Shown piece by piece: positions 8,897 to 17,213 of a DNA stretch of 64,000 nucleotides. How positions within the stretch are numbered: the first letter of the stretch is position 1; each line of letters begins with the position of its first letter. The notes below the pieces were generated by a model that was given only the letters and a program-made list of their open reading frames with translations, made no database searches and was not told the DNA's origin. The stretch spans positions 142,126-206,125 of the forward strand of contig NZ_MQUQ01000020.1 of NCBI RefSeq assembly GCF_001953865.1, given 5' to 3'. This stretch comes from Amycolatopsis coloradensis. Lineage in GTDB: Bacteria > Actinomycetota > Actinomycetes > Mycobacteriales > Pseudonocardiaceae. The position numbers and the translations under genes are program-made.

Positions 8897-9568
8897 ATGA
8901 GCAACTTCCAGCTTCCGATCGGGTCGCAGGCGCCGGGGACGCAGTCGCGGCTCCAGCTGCCGCAGTCGCGGTACGTCCTGCCCTCCTATGTCGAGCGCAC
9001 GAGCTACGGCATCAAGGAATCGAACCCGTACAACAAGCTCTACGAAGAGCGTCAGATCATGCTCGGCGTGCAGATCGACGACGCGTCGGCGAACGACGTG
9101 ATGGTCCAGCTGCTGCACCTCGAGCACGAGGACCCGGACCGCGACATCATGATCCTGATCAACTCGCCCGGTGGCTCGTTCACCGCGCTGATGGCGATCT
9201 ACGACACGATGCAGTACGTCCGCCCCGACATCGTCACCATGTGCATCGGCCAGGCCGCTTCGGCCGCCGCGGTACTGCTGGCGGCCGGTACCCCCGGCAA
9301 GCGGTTCACCCTGCCGAACTCGCGTGTGCTGATCCACCAGCCCGCCACCGAGGGCACCTACGGCCAGGTGTCGGACCTGGAGATCCAGGCCAACGAGATC
9401 CAGCGGGTGCGGCGCCAGATGGAGGTCATCCTGGCGAAGCACACGAACAAGGACGCCGACGAGGTCAAGAAGGACATCGAGCGCGACAAGATCCTGACGG
9501 CCGACGAGGCCAAGGCGTACGGGATCGTCGACGAGGTCCTCGAGTACCGCAAGGCGTCGAGTAGCTGA
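8897..9568 (+). CDS. clpP2: ATP-dependent Clp protease proteolytic subunit 2
   Basis: This 223-residue partner of ClpP1 has the triad Ser122 (GQAASAAA), His147 (VLIHQPA) and Asp197 (IERDK). The N-terminal extension of about 30 residues is longer than in ClpP1 and is probably trimmed during ring maturation, as known for this family. ACAGGAGA lies 6 bp before the ATG. The operon ends at the hairpin just downstream, so clpX has its own promoter. Confidence 0.96.
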   Translation: MSNFQLPIGSQAPGTQSRLQLPQSRYVLPSYVERTSYGIKESNPYNKLYEERQIMLGVQIDDASANDVMVQLLHLEHEDPDRDIMILINSPGGSFTALMAIYDTMQYVRPDIVTMCIGQAASAAAVLLAAGTPGKRFTLPNSRVLIHQPATEGTYGQVSDLEIQANEIQRVRRQMEVILAKHTNKDADEVKKDIERDKILTADEAKAYGIVDEVLEYRKASSS

Positions 9569-9579
9569 TCGTGGCCGGA

Positions 9580-9610
9580 CCGGTGCGTGTCGGGAGACGA
9601 CACGCACCGG
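9580..9610 (+). terminator. Hairpin terminator after clpP2
   Basis: A perfect 13-bp GC-rich stem (9580-9592 with 9598-9610) closes the 5-base loop GGAGA 11 bp after the clpP2 stop. Confidence 0.8.
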
Positions 9611-9785
9611 ACCCCTGGTCTATGGTCAGCTTCTGGCGTGCTCAGATGTGACGTTGGTTCTCCCGTCGGCGGCATCGGGCGGGTACCGTCAGTGGCAGTG
9701 TGTGAGGCTCCGAGCGGTCATCCGTGACCGGGGCGGTAAGACAGTCAGGCGCGACATCGCGCCGGAGGGGACGAGGTCAACGGCC

Positions 9786-11081
9786 ATGGCACGGATCGGT
9801 GACGGCGGCGACCTGCTGAAATGTTCTTTCTGCGGCAAGAGCCAAAAGCAGGTGAAGAAGCTCATTGCCGGCCCCGGGGTCTACATCTGCGATGAGTGCA
9901 TCGATCTCTGCAACGAGATCATCGAGGAAGAACTGGCCGAAGCCGGTGAGGTCAAGCTCGACGAGCTGCCCAAACCCGCCGAGATCCACGAATTCCTCGA
10001 GCAGTACATCATCGGTCAGGACGACGCGAAGCGTTCGCTGGCCGTGGCGGTGTACAACCACTACAAGCGTGTGCAGTCCGACGACAAGGCCGGGCCGAAG
10101 GACTCCAAGGACGAAACCGTCGAACTGGCGAAGTCCAACATCCTGATGCTGGGCCCGACGGGCTGCGGCAAGACCTACCTCGCGCAGACCCTGGCGAAGA
10201 TGCTGAACGTCCCGTTCGCGATCGCGGACGCCACGGCGCTCACCGAGGCCGGGTACGTCGGCGAGGACGTCGAGAACATCCTGCTCAAGCTGATCCAGGC
10301 GGCGGACTACGACGTCAAGCGGGCCGAGACGGGCATCATCTACATCGACGAGGTCGACAAGATCGCCCGGAAGTCGGAAAACCCGTCGATCACCCGTGAC
10401 GTGTCCGGCGAGGGTGTGCAGCAGGCGCTGCTGAAGATCCTCGAGGGCACCACGGCGTCGGTGCCGCCGCAGGGCGGCCGCAAGCATCCGCACCAGGAGT
10501 TCATCCAGATCGACACGACGAACGTGCTGTTCATCGTGGCCGGCGCGTTCGCCGGGCTGGAGAAGATCATCAACGAGCGGGTCGGCAAGCGCGGCCTCGG
10601 TTTCGGCGCGGAGATCCGCACCAAGGCCGAGATCGACGAGAGCGACATCTTCTCCGACACCATGCCGGAGGACCTGATCAAGTTCGGGTTGATCCCCGAG
10701 TTCATCGGCCGCCTCCCGGTCGTGGCGACGGTGACCCACCTGGACAAGGACTCGCTGGTCAGCATCCTCACCACGCCGCGCAACGCGCTGGTGAAGCAGT
10801 ACAAGAAGCTCTTCGAGATGGACAACGTCGAGCTGGAGTTCACCAAGACCGCGCTCGAGGCCATCGCCGACCAGGCCGTGCTCCGCGGCACCGGCGCCCG
10901 TGGCCTGCGCGCGATCATGGAAGAGGTCCTGCAGCCGGTCATGTACGACATCCCCAGCCGCGACGACGTCGCGAAGGTCGTCATCACCGAGCAGACCGTC
11001 CGCGAGAACGTGAACCCGACGATCGTGGCGCGTCAGCCGTCACGCCGTCGCAGCAGCGAGCGAGGCGAGAAGTCCGCCTGA
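9786..11081 (+). CDS. clpX: ATP-dependent Clp protease ATPase subunit ClpX
   Basis: This 431-residue AAA+ unfoldase delivers tagged proteins to ClpP. The N-terminal zinc-binding domain has cysteines 13, 16, 35 and 38. Walker A GPTGCGKT is at 123-130, Walker B IIYIDEVD at 184-191, and pore loop GYVG at 156-159. A ClpP-docking loop of the IGF type reads LGFGA. The ATG at 9786 gives the conserved start MARIGDGGDLL. A longer in-frame opening from 9648 lacks family similarity. The 217-bp gap before it must hold its promoter, but no clear -35/-10 pair was found. It ends in a strong terminator. Confidence 0.97.
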   Translation: MARIGDGGDLLKCSFCGKSQKQVKKLIAGPGVYICDECIDLCNEIIEEELAEAGEVKLDELPKPAEIHEFLEQYIIGQDDAKRSLAVAVYNHYKRVQSDDKAGPKDSKDETVELAKSNILMLGPTGCGKTYLAQTLAKMLNVPFAIADATALTEAGYVGEDVENILLKLIQAADYDVKRAETGIIYIDEVDKIARKSENPSITRDVSGEGVQQALLKILEGTTASVPPQGGRKHPHQEFIQIDTTNVLFIVAGAFAGLEKIINERVGKRGLGFGAEIRTKAEIDESDIFSDTMPEDLIKFGLIPEFIGRLPVVATVTHLDKDSLVSILTTPRNALVKQYKKLFEMDNVELEFTKTALEAIADQAVLRGTGARGLRAIMEEVLQPVMYDIPSRDDVAKVVITEQTVRENVNPTIVARQPSRRRSSERGEKSA

Positions 11082-11094
11082 GCGGCTCATGCGA

Positions 11095-11138
11095 AAAGCG
11101 ATGCCCCGGCCGGAAGTTTCCGGCCGGGGCATCGCTTT
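11095..11138 (+). terminator. Strong hairpin terminator after clpX
   Basis: A perfect 21-bp stem (11095-11115 with 11118-11138) closes on two bases, starting 14 bp after the clpX stop. The stem ends in AAA/TTT, so it has a short T-run. It is one of the longest perfect stems in the window. Confidence 0.9.
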
Positions 11139-11284
11139 CTCCGGTCCGCGGCGTGTCTCTCGACCGGAGGTCGACCGGTGGGCGAGACCGGTTGATGCCG
11201 CGGCGCGGCTGCGGAAATCCGATAGCGCGCTTTGAGAAACACAGTCCGGTCCGGCCGGGGACCGGACCGAGATAGGATGTGACG

Positions 11285-11665
11285 GTGCCGCTGACTCCCA
11301 CGAAGGACGAGAACGAGGCTCCCGAACTGGCGGCCGCGAGTCCACGCGAGGTCAGGGGACTCGTCGAACTCACCGAGCGCATCGTCATCGGGGCCTATCG
11401 CCGTCATGCGTGGCTTCCGCGCGCGCTGACGATCGCGCTGGGCGTGCTGGTGGCGACCTGCCTGGTGGCCGGGGTGGTCCGGTTGTCGCCGCTGCCGCTG
11501 ATCCCGCTGCCGTTGTTCGCCGTTTCGGCGTACGCGCTCATCCGGATCAAGGCGGCGCGAGGCGCGGACGCGAACAACGCGCTCGTCAGGTGGACCGGGT
11601 TGTTCACCGGTGCGACGCTTGTCGGCTTCTGGTTGATCTCGATGGCGGGACGCTGGCTCAGCTGA
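11285..11665 (+). CDS. Small membrane protein of unknown function
   Basis: This is a 126-residue protein. A charged N-terminal 40 residues precede two hydrophobic helices (roughly 47-67 and 71-87) and a third near the C-terminus (GLFTGATLVGFWLISM). No family was recognised. GTG at 11285 is preferred over GTG at 11279 because AGGAT stands 6-7 bp before it. The same TAGGAT could also be a -10 box giving a leaderless transcript. It lies alone between clpX and the MEDS/kinase gene, on the same strand. Confidence 0.6.
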   Translation: MPLTPTKDENEAPELAAASPREVRGLVELTERIVIGAYRRHAWLPRALTIALGVLVATCLVAGVVRLSPLPLIPLPLFAVSAYALIRIKAARGADANNALVRWTGLFTGATLVGFWLISMAGRWLS

Positions 11666-11705
11666 TCGGCCCGGGACCGTTTTCGGATTTTCCTCCGTTA
11701 GCAGG

Positions 11706-11730
11706 GTTTCAGAATCGCCAAGACGGGGTA
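11706..11730 (+). promoter_or_regulatory. SigB/SigF-type stress promoter
   Basis: GTTT (11706-11709), a 16-bp spacer and GGGTA (11726-11730) match the general-stress sigma consensus of actinobacteria. The start GTG is 10 bp further on, so the leader would be very short. The gene it drives encodes an anti-sigma-type kinase, which makes the match more convincing. Confidence 0.6.
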
Positions 11731-11740
11731 AGACGAGTCC

Positions 11741-12661
11741 GTGACAGTCACCCCTGGGCTCTTCTCCCATGTGGGCCTGCTCTACTCCGGTGACTCCGAG
11801 TACCTGGACGGTACGATTCCGTACATCCTGGAGGGCCTGAAGCTCGACGAGTCCGTCGCGGTGGCCGTGCCGGGCCGGAACCTGACGCTCATCGAAGAAG
11901 CCCTGGGCGATTCGGCCGCCGAGGTCGAACTCATCGACATGTCCGAAGCGGGCCGCAACCCGGGCCGCATCCTTCCCTGCGTGCTTCTCGCGTTCGCGGA
12001 CAGCCGTCCCGGACCGGCCCGGATCATCGGCGAGCCGATCTGGGCGGAGCGCTCGGCCATCGAGTACCCGGCGTGCGCGCAGCACGAGGCATTGATCAAC
12101 TTCGCTTTCGGTGACCGCGACCTCGGCATCCTGTGCCCATACGACCGGGCCCGGCTCGAAGACGACGTCCTCGCCGACGCCGAGCGGACCCACCCGACCC
12201 TCTCCGGCGCCGGCGGCGACCACCGAAGCGAGGACTACGCACCCGACGCCGTGGTCGAGAAGTACAACCTGCCGCTACCTGAACCGCGGGCGGCCGACGC
12301 GTTCCGTTTCGATCTCTCCAGGCTCGCCGCGGTGCGCCAGTTCGCGCAGGAACGGGCCGAGGAGTGCGGGCTCGTCCCGGACCGCGTCGAAGATCTCGTG
12401 CTCGCCGTGGCGGAACTGTCCGCCAACAGCGTGCTGCACGGTTCGGGCCACGGTGTCGTCCGTGTCTGGCGCGACGAGGACCACGTGCTCTGCGAAGTCA
12501 TCGACGAAGGGACGCTGAGCGATCCGCTCGCGGGCCGCCGTCCCGCGTCGCCAGGGCAGATCGGCGGCCGTGGCCTGGTGCTGGTGAACCAGGTCGCCGA
12601 CCTGGTCCGTCAGTACCGGAGGCCGGGCTCGACCGTCACCAGGATCTACTTCCGCGTCTGA
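11741..12661 (+). CDS. MEDS sensory domain fused to RsbW-type anti-sigma ATPase
   Basis: The 306-residue protein has an N-terminal MEDS (DcmR-like sensory) domain, about 8-170. A C-terminal HATPase_c domain (190-306) follows, with an N-box AVAELSANSVLHG at 222-234 and a G-box IGGRGLVLVNQV near 274. Proteins of this shape act as serine kinases or anti-sigma factors in partner-switching stress control, binding a sigma factor or an anti-anti-sigma protein. There is no histidine phospho-acceptor domain. The SigB-like promoter upstream suggests feedback on a general-stress regulon. Its partners are not in the window. Confidence 0.85.
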   Translation: MTVTPGLFSHVGLLYSGDSEYLDGTIPYILEGLKLDESVAVAVPGRNLTLIEEALGDSAAEVELIDMSEAGRNPGRILPCVLLAFADSRPGPARIIGEPIWAERSAIEYPACAQHEALINFAFGDRDLGILCPYDRARLEDDVLADAERTHPTLSGAGGDHRSEDYAPDAVVEKYNLPLPEPRAADAFRFDLSRLAAVRQFAQERAEECGLVPDRVEDLVLAVAELSANSVLHGSGHGVVRVWRDEDHVLCEVIDEGTLSDPLAGRRPASPGQIGGRGLVLVNQVADLVRQYRRPGSTVTRIYFRV

Positions 12662-12747
12662 CCCCGGGCGTGCGGCCTCGGGACTTGCGCCGGACCGGCC
12701 CGAGAGTCGCGAAATCGTGCGGTCTCGGATCTTGATCAACGGAGGAT

Positions 12748-12767
12748 CGGGGACACTCGACGTCCCG
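12748..12767. terminator. Possible hairpin between convergent genes
   Basis: A short stem (GGGAC 12750-12754 with GTCCC 12762-12766) lies between the convergent kinase and esterase genes. It is flanked by wider complementary arms CGGTCTCG (12720-12727) and CGAGACCG (12796-12803). It could stop transcription from either side. The support is modest. Confidence 0.4.
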
Positions 12768-12816
12768 AATCTCCCCGCCGGACCGAGGATACTCACGAGA
12801 CCGGACCGACCCGGGG

Positions 12817-13758
12817 TCAGGCGTTCTTCGGGACGTGCTTGCCGAGAAAAGCGATCAGGCTCGGCACCACCGTGCGGTTGAAGGTGTCGCCGTGTTTGCC
12901 GCGCGCGGTGTGCGCGACCATCGGCCGCGCTTCGGAGATGAATTTCCGCACCCCGCCGATGAACGGGTCTTCGGTCCCGCACCAGACCCCGGTCGGCACG
13001 CTCTTGGTGACATCTATGTGGCGCAGCGGGTCCAGTGCGCCCCAGTCGGCGGCGTCGCGGAACGCGCGCCGCTTGCTCATCTCCGTCCACGACGTGATCA
13101 GCGCCGGCGCGAGCGCCGCGACCGCGGCGGGCGGGCGGCGGCGTTCCAGGCGTCGCCGGGTGTAGAGCAGCGCGCCGAAGCCGCCCATCGAAAGCCCGGT
13201 GGCGGCGAACGGCAGTCCGTCCCGGCCGCCGAGGCCGCGGGCGGCCAGCCAGCGGGGGACCTCTTCGAGGAGCATCGCCATCGGGTTGTCGCCGGGCTGG
13301 TTCTCGTGCCAGTAGTGGTCGCCGCCGTCGACCGCGACGAACCCGAACGGGGGCACCGCCTTGCGGGCGACGTCGCTGCCGAGTTGCTTGAGCAGTCCGC
13401 TGGGGGCCGCGTGCCGCGCGGTGCCGTGGAGGCCGTGCAGCATCAACGACATCGGCAGGCCCTTGGGCGGCGCCTTGGTCGGCAGCATCAGCACGAGGTC
13501 GACCTCGCGGCCGCGGGCTTCGGAGTAGACGCGTTCGACACGCGGGCTGCCCAGTTGAGTGGCCGGAGTCGGCGACGCGACGCCGAGTGCCCGCTGGAGG
13601 GCTTCGCTGAACGGCAGGGCACCGGAGGCCGTTCCGGCGGCGAGTCCCGCGACGCCGAGACCGGAGGCGCCGGCGATCAGCACGGAACGACGGCTCAGCC
13701 AGCGGCGGGCGCCATGCACCCCCGGCAGCGTCGACTGCCCCTGGTCGTCGTCGTTCAC
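12817..13758 (-). CDS. Exported alpha/beta-hydrolase esterase
   Basis: This is a 313-residue esterase. The N-terminus has twin arginines (RRWLSRRSVL) before a hydrophobic stretch rich in Ala and Gly, so export by Tat (or Sec) is likely. The nucleophile elbow GLSMGG supplies the catalytic Ser. The Asp probably lies in GTEDPF and the His in KHGDTF near the C-terminus. The fold resembles esterase D and antigen-85-like serine hydrolases. GTG at 13758 is chosen because a G-rich ribosome site precedes it and the signal peptide follows. A longer in-frame opening from 13890 overlaps the TetR gene. The substrate is unknown. Confidence 0.8.
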   Translation of the reverse strand: MNDDDQGQSTLPGVHGARRWLSRRSVLIAGASGLGVAGLAAGTASGALPFSEALQRALGVASPTPATQLGSPRVERVYSEARGREVDLVLMLPTKAPPKGLPMSLMLHGLHGTARHAAPSGLLKQLGSDVARKAVPPFGFVAVDGGDHYWHENQPGDNPMAMLLEEVPRWLAARGLGGRDGLPFAATGLSMGGFGALLYTRRRLERRRPPAAVAALAPALITSWTEMSKRRAFRDAADWGALDPLRHIDVTKSVPTGVWCGTEDPFIGGVRKFISEARPMVAHTARGKHGDTFNRTVVPSLIAFLGKHVPKNA

Positions 13759-13856
13759 CCGTCCCCGTTCCCCCGGTCGATCTTCTACCAGGTCAGACGT
13801 GCGCTCCCGCCCGAAGGTTGCACGATTCACCGACCTGTGACCGGGGTATCGCCGGA

Positions 13857-14555
13857 TCAGGTGCCGATGTTTCCCTCTTTCGCGCGCCATGCCTCGATCG
13901 AGACCTGGGCAGACCTGGTCGCGGCCTCGAGAGCGTCGCCGAGGCCGACCCCGAGGGCGGTGGCCAAGGGAACCAAGATGTGGTCCACACCATTCTCGCC
14001 GTCGCCGAAGTGGCCGGCGACCTCCAGCGTGATGTAGCCGTGCACGGCGCTCCAGAGCTGGGCGGCGACGGAGAACTCCGGGGCCGGGCGGAACCGGCCC
14101 GCTTCGATCACCCGCTTCGCGCCGCGGACGAGGTAATCGAAGGCCTCGATGCCCTCATCGCTGAGGTTCTGGCGGGTCTCCTCGTTGGTCATGTCGCCCA
14201 GCGCGGCCTTCTGCCCGTCGGGCTGGCTCTGGCCGAAGGTCACCGCGTAGAGATTCGGGTTGTCCACCACGGTCCGCCGGTACGCCAGCGCCAGGGTGAG
14301 GATGTCGGCCGCCGGGTCGTCGGTCTCCTCGACCTCGCCCAGATTCGCCGACAGGCGCCGGAATCCCTCGCGCGCGACCTCGTCCACCAGCGCGCTCATC
14401 CCGCCGAAATGGGTGTAGACGGCCATGGTCGACGCGCCGATCTCGGCCGCCAGCTTGCGGGCCTGGAGCGCCTCCGGGCCGCCGTCGGAGAGCAGCCGGA
14501 TCGCCGCCTCGATCAGGTTGGCCTTGACCTCGGCGGCGGTGGGTTTCGGTGTCAT
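13857..14555 (-). CDS. TetR-family repressor
   Basis: The 232-residue regulator has an N-terminal helix-turn-helix (about 12-58, with LAAEIGASTMAVYTHFGG) and an all-helical ligand domain of the WHG/TetR_C_33 type. It is divergent from the carotenoid-oxygenase gene. Two matching palindromes lie in the 85-bp gap, so it most likely represses both genes and is released by an apolar ligand, perhaps an apocarotenoid. That ligand is inference. The esterase gene follows 98 bp downstream on the same strand and might be co-transcribed. Confidence 0.9.
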   Translation of the reverse strand: MTPKPTAAEVKANLIEAAIRLLSDGGPEALQARKLAAEIGASTMAVYTHFGGMSALVDEVAREGFRRLSANLGEVEETDDPAADILTLALAYRRTVVDNPNLYAVTFGQSQPDGQKAALGDMTNEETRQNLSDEGIEAFDYLVRGAKRVIEAGRFRPAPEFSVAAQLWSAVHGYITLEVAGHFGDGENGVDHILVPLATALGVGLGDALEAATRSAQVSIEAWRAKEGNIGT

Positions 14556-14570
14556 GCTTGCCAGTATTCC

Positions 14571-14606
14571 ATAACCCTGTTATAAATGTAGTCATAACCA
14601 CGTTAT
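14571..14606. promoter_or_regulatory. Two palindromic TetR operators
   Basis: ATAAC-N3-GTTAT occurs twice, at 14571-14583 and 14594-14606, with centres 23 bp apart, about two helical turns. Both lie between the divergent TetR and oxygenase starts. The pair of identical half-sites is strong evidence for an operator of the adjacent repressor. Confidence 0.8.
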
Positions 14607-14640
14607 GGTCACTGTAGTCATCAGATCCAGGGGGCCTGTG

Positions 14641-16077
14641 ATGGGCAACAAGTTCCTCGAAGGCAACTTCGCTCCGGTCCGCCGTGAGCACACGAGCACC
14701 GAACTGGAGGTCACCGGGCACGTCCCGGAGTACCTGGACGGGCGCTATCTCCGGAACGGGCCGAACCCGCTGTCCGAAGTGGACCCCGCGACCTTCCACT
14801 GGTTCATGGGCGACGGCATGGTGCACGGCGTCCGGCTGCGCGACGGCCGCGCCGAGTGGTACCGCAACCGCTGGGTGCGCAACCCCGGGTTGTCGCGAAA
14901 GCTCGGAGAGCGCTGGGAAGGCGGATCGGCCGGGACCGCGTCCATGGGCGCCAACACGAACGTGATCGGCCACGCCGGCAAGACGCTCGCCCTGATCGAG
15001 GGTGGCTCCTCGAGTTTCGAACTGACCGACGAACTCGACACCGTCGGCGCCTGCGATTTCGACGGCACCCTGCCCGGCGGCTACACCGCGCACCCGAAAC
15101 GCGACCCGGAGACCGGCGAACTGCACGCCGTGTCGTACTTCTTCGGCTGGGGCAACAAGGTCCAGTACTCGGTGATCGACGCGCGGGGCCACGCGCGGCG
15201 CAAGGTCGACATCGAGGTCACCGGTTCGCCGATGATGCACGACTTCTCCCTGACCGAGAAGCACGTCGTCTTCTACGACCTCCCGGTCACCTTCGACGCC
15301 GGACAGGCCGTCTCCGCGTCCGTGCCGCCATTCCTGCGCACACCCGCCCGGCTGGTGTTGTCCGCGCTGGTGGGCAAGGTGAGGGTGCCGGATCCGTTCA
15401 GCGCGAAGCTGCGCGAGCGGATGTCGGGCAACGCGGGCCTGCCGTACCGCTGGAACCCGAAGTACCCGGCGCGGATCGGCGTCATGCCGCGGGAGGGCGG
15501 CAACGGCGACGTCCGGTGGTTCGAGGTCGAGCCGTGCTACGTGTTCCACCCGATGAACGCCTACGACGACGGCGACGGCATCGTGCTGGACGTCGTCCGG
15601 CATCCGAAGATGTTCGACAGCGAACTGCGCGGCCCGGCCGAGGGACCGGCGACCCTGGACCGCTGGACCGTCGACCTCTCCGCGGGCAAGGTCATCGAGG
15701 AACGCCTCGACGACCAGGGCCAGGAGTTCCCGCGCGTCGACGAGCGGCTGGTCGGGCGACGGCACCGCTTCGGCTACTCGATATCCACCAGGGACGGAGC
15801 GGCGTCCTCGGGCGCTCTGTACAAGCACGACCTGGGGAAGGGGACCGTCGCGTCGAGAGAATTCGGTCAGGGCGGTCAAGTCGGGGAGTTCGTGTTCGTC
15901 CCGTCCTCTGTGGACGCGGCCGAGGACGAGGGCGTGCTGATGGGGTTCGTCTACGACGCCGCTACGCAGAAGAGCGATCTGACCATTTTGGACGCCGAGA
16001 CGCTGGAGACCGTCGGTGCCGTGCACCTGCCGGACCGAGTCCCGAACGGCTTCCACGGGAACTGGGTGGCGAGCTGA
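14641..16077 (+). CDS. Carotenoid cleavage dioxygenase family protein
   Basis: This 478-residue, seven-bladed propeller oxygenase splits a double bond in a carotenoid or stilbene-like substrate using Fe(II) and O2. The four iron-binding histidines are visible: His151 (TAHPKRD), His200 (MMHDFS), His303 (VFHPMNAYDD) and His472 (NGFHGNW). The N-terminal GNFAPV and RNGPNP motifs are also typical. ATG 14641 has GGGGG six bases upstream. An earlier in-frame ATG at 14605 lies inside an operator and is rejected. It is controlled by the divergent TetR gene. No carotenoid synthesis genes are nearby, so the true substrate is open. Confidence 0.93.
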   Translation: MGNKFLEGNFAPVRREHTSTELEVTGHVPEYLDGRYLRNGPNPLSEVDPATFHWFMGDGMVHGVRLRDGRAEWYRNRWVRNPGLSRKLGERWEGGSAGTASMGANTNVIGHAGKTLALIEGGSSSFELTDELDTVGACDFDGTLPGGYTAHPKRDPETGELHAVSYFFGWGNKVQYSVIDARGHARRKVDIEVTGSPMMHDFSLTEKHVVFYDLPVTFDAGQAVSASVPPFLRTPARLVLSALVGKVRVPDPFSAKLRERMSGNAGLPYRWNPKYPARIGVMPREGGNGDVRWFEVEPCYVFHPMNAYDDGDGIVLDVVRHPKMFDSELRGPAEGPATLDRWTVDLSAGKVIEERLDDQGQEFPRVDERLVGRRHRFGYSISTRDGAASSGALYKHDLGKGTVASREFGQGGQVGEFVFVPSSVDAAEDEGVLMGFVYDAATQKSDLTILDAETLETVGAVHLPDRVPNGFHGNWVAS

Positions 16078-16175
16078 GGGGATTTTCCCCGCCTAGGACG
16101 CAGCGTCCCGGCGAAGTCGAGGTCTTGCAGGTCAGGCAGCTATTCGTCACGGGGACATACCGGTTGCGGAGCCCC

Positions 16176-16226
16176 TCGAGCGGGGAGGATTTCGGACGTT
16201 CACCGTCCGGAATCCTCCCCGCTCGA
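16176..16226. terminator. Bidirectional hairpin terminator
   Basis: A long, nearly perfect stem of about 22 bp, with arms 16176-16198 and 16203-16226, lies between the convergent oxygenase and fdhD genes. It can serve both. Confidence 0.85.
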
Positions 16227-16278
16227 CCGTTGCGGGCAGCTTTGCCGGGACCCGGCATAAGACGCGGGGAAAGCCCCT

Positions 16279-17112
16279 TCAGCTCCCGAGCCCCAGGACT
16301 CGCTGCTCGCCGGTGTAGAGGTTCATGCTGTCGCCCCGCAGGAAGCCGATGAGGGTCATGCCGTTCTCCTCGGCCAGTTCCGCGGCCAGCGACGACGGCG
16401 CGGAAACAGCGGCCAGCAGGCCGATCCCGGCCATGGCGGCCTTCTGCACCAGTTCGAACGAGGCGCGGCCGGACACCAGCAGACCGGCGTCCGCCGCGGG
16501 GATCCGGCCCTCCTGCAACGCCCAGCCGAGGACCTTGTCGACGGCGTTGTGCCTGCCGACGTCCTCCCGGACGACGGCGAGGCCCCCCTCGGCGTCGAAC
16601 AGGGCGGCCGCGTGCAGCCCGCCGGTGCTGGCGAAGACCTTCTGGTGGGCGCGCAGCGTGTCCGGGAGCTTCGCCAGCACGTCGGTGTGCACCGCGAACT
16701 CGGACTTCTCCGGTGAAAACCGGCTTTTCAGCTTGACCGCGTCGAGCGCGGCCTTGCCGCAGACACCGCACGAGGACGTCGTGTAGAAGTTCCGCTCGAC
16801 GCCCGTCTCCGGCGGCGCGACGCCCTCGGCCAGCGCGATGTCCAGCACGTTGTAGGTGTTGCGGCCCTGGTCGTCGACGCCGTCGCAGTACCGGGCGACC
16901 GCGACGTCCTCGCGGGAGGCGAGCACGCCTTCGGACAACAAGAACCCGTGCGCCAGTTCGACGTCGTTGCCGGGTGTCCGCATGGTGACCGCGAGCGCCT
17001 TGCCGCCGACGCGGATCTCCAGCGGCTCTTCGGCCGCCAGCGCGTCGGGCCGTCGCACGTCCCGGGTCGCGGAGATCTTCCGCACCGGACGGCGCACTGT
17101 CACCCTGCCCAC
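16279..17112 (-). CDS. fdhD: Formate dehydrogenase sulfurtransferase FdhD
   Basis: The 277-residue protein passes sulfur from a cysteine desulfurase to the molybdenum cofactor of formate dehydrogenases, which need this for activity. The functional CxxC pair is Cys115/Cys118 in TSSCGVCGK. The conserved HGFLLSEG and REDVGRHNAVDK motifs are present. GTG 17112 with AAGGGTGG upstream is preferred. The in-frame opening back to 17241 would add a non-conserved segment that crosses the promoter region. The molybdopterin oxidoreductase at 22607-24922 is a plausible client, although it is 5 kb away. Confidence 0.93.
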   Translation of the reverse strand: MGRVTVRRPVRKISATRDVRRPDALAAEEPLEIRVGGKALAVTMRTPGNDVELAHGFLLSEGVLASREDVAVARYCDGVDDQGRNTYNVLDIALAEGVAPPETGVERNFYTTSSCGVCGKAALDAVKLKSRFSPEKSEFAVHTDVLAKLPDTLRAHQKVFASTGGLHAAALFDAEGGLAVVREDVGRHNAVDKVLGWALQEGRIPAADAGLLVSGRASFELVQKAAMAGIGLLAAVSAPSSLAAELAEENGMTLIGFLRGDSMNLYTGEQRVLGLGS

Positions 17113-17162
17113 TTGTCCACCCTTCTGACCCGTCCTTCGACAGGCGAATACTGCAACGCCGG

Positions 17163-17176
17163 GTATTAAGTAATAC
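17163..17176. promoter_or_regulatory. Palindrome between fdhD and the OFA transporter
   Basis: GTATTA-AG-TAATAC is a perfect 6-bp dyad in the gap between two divergent genes, 51 bp before fdhD and 38 bp before the transporter. It could be an operator that controls both. It also contains -10-like TATTAA and TAATAC hexamers. No regulator gene is adjacent. Confidence 0.5.
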
Positions 17177-17213
17177 ATTCCCAGTGCCCACCCCCAGAGT
17201 ACGGAGGCGCCGG

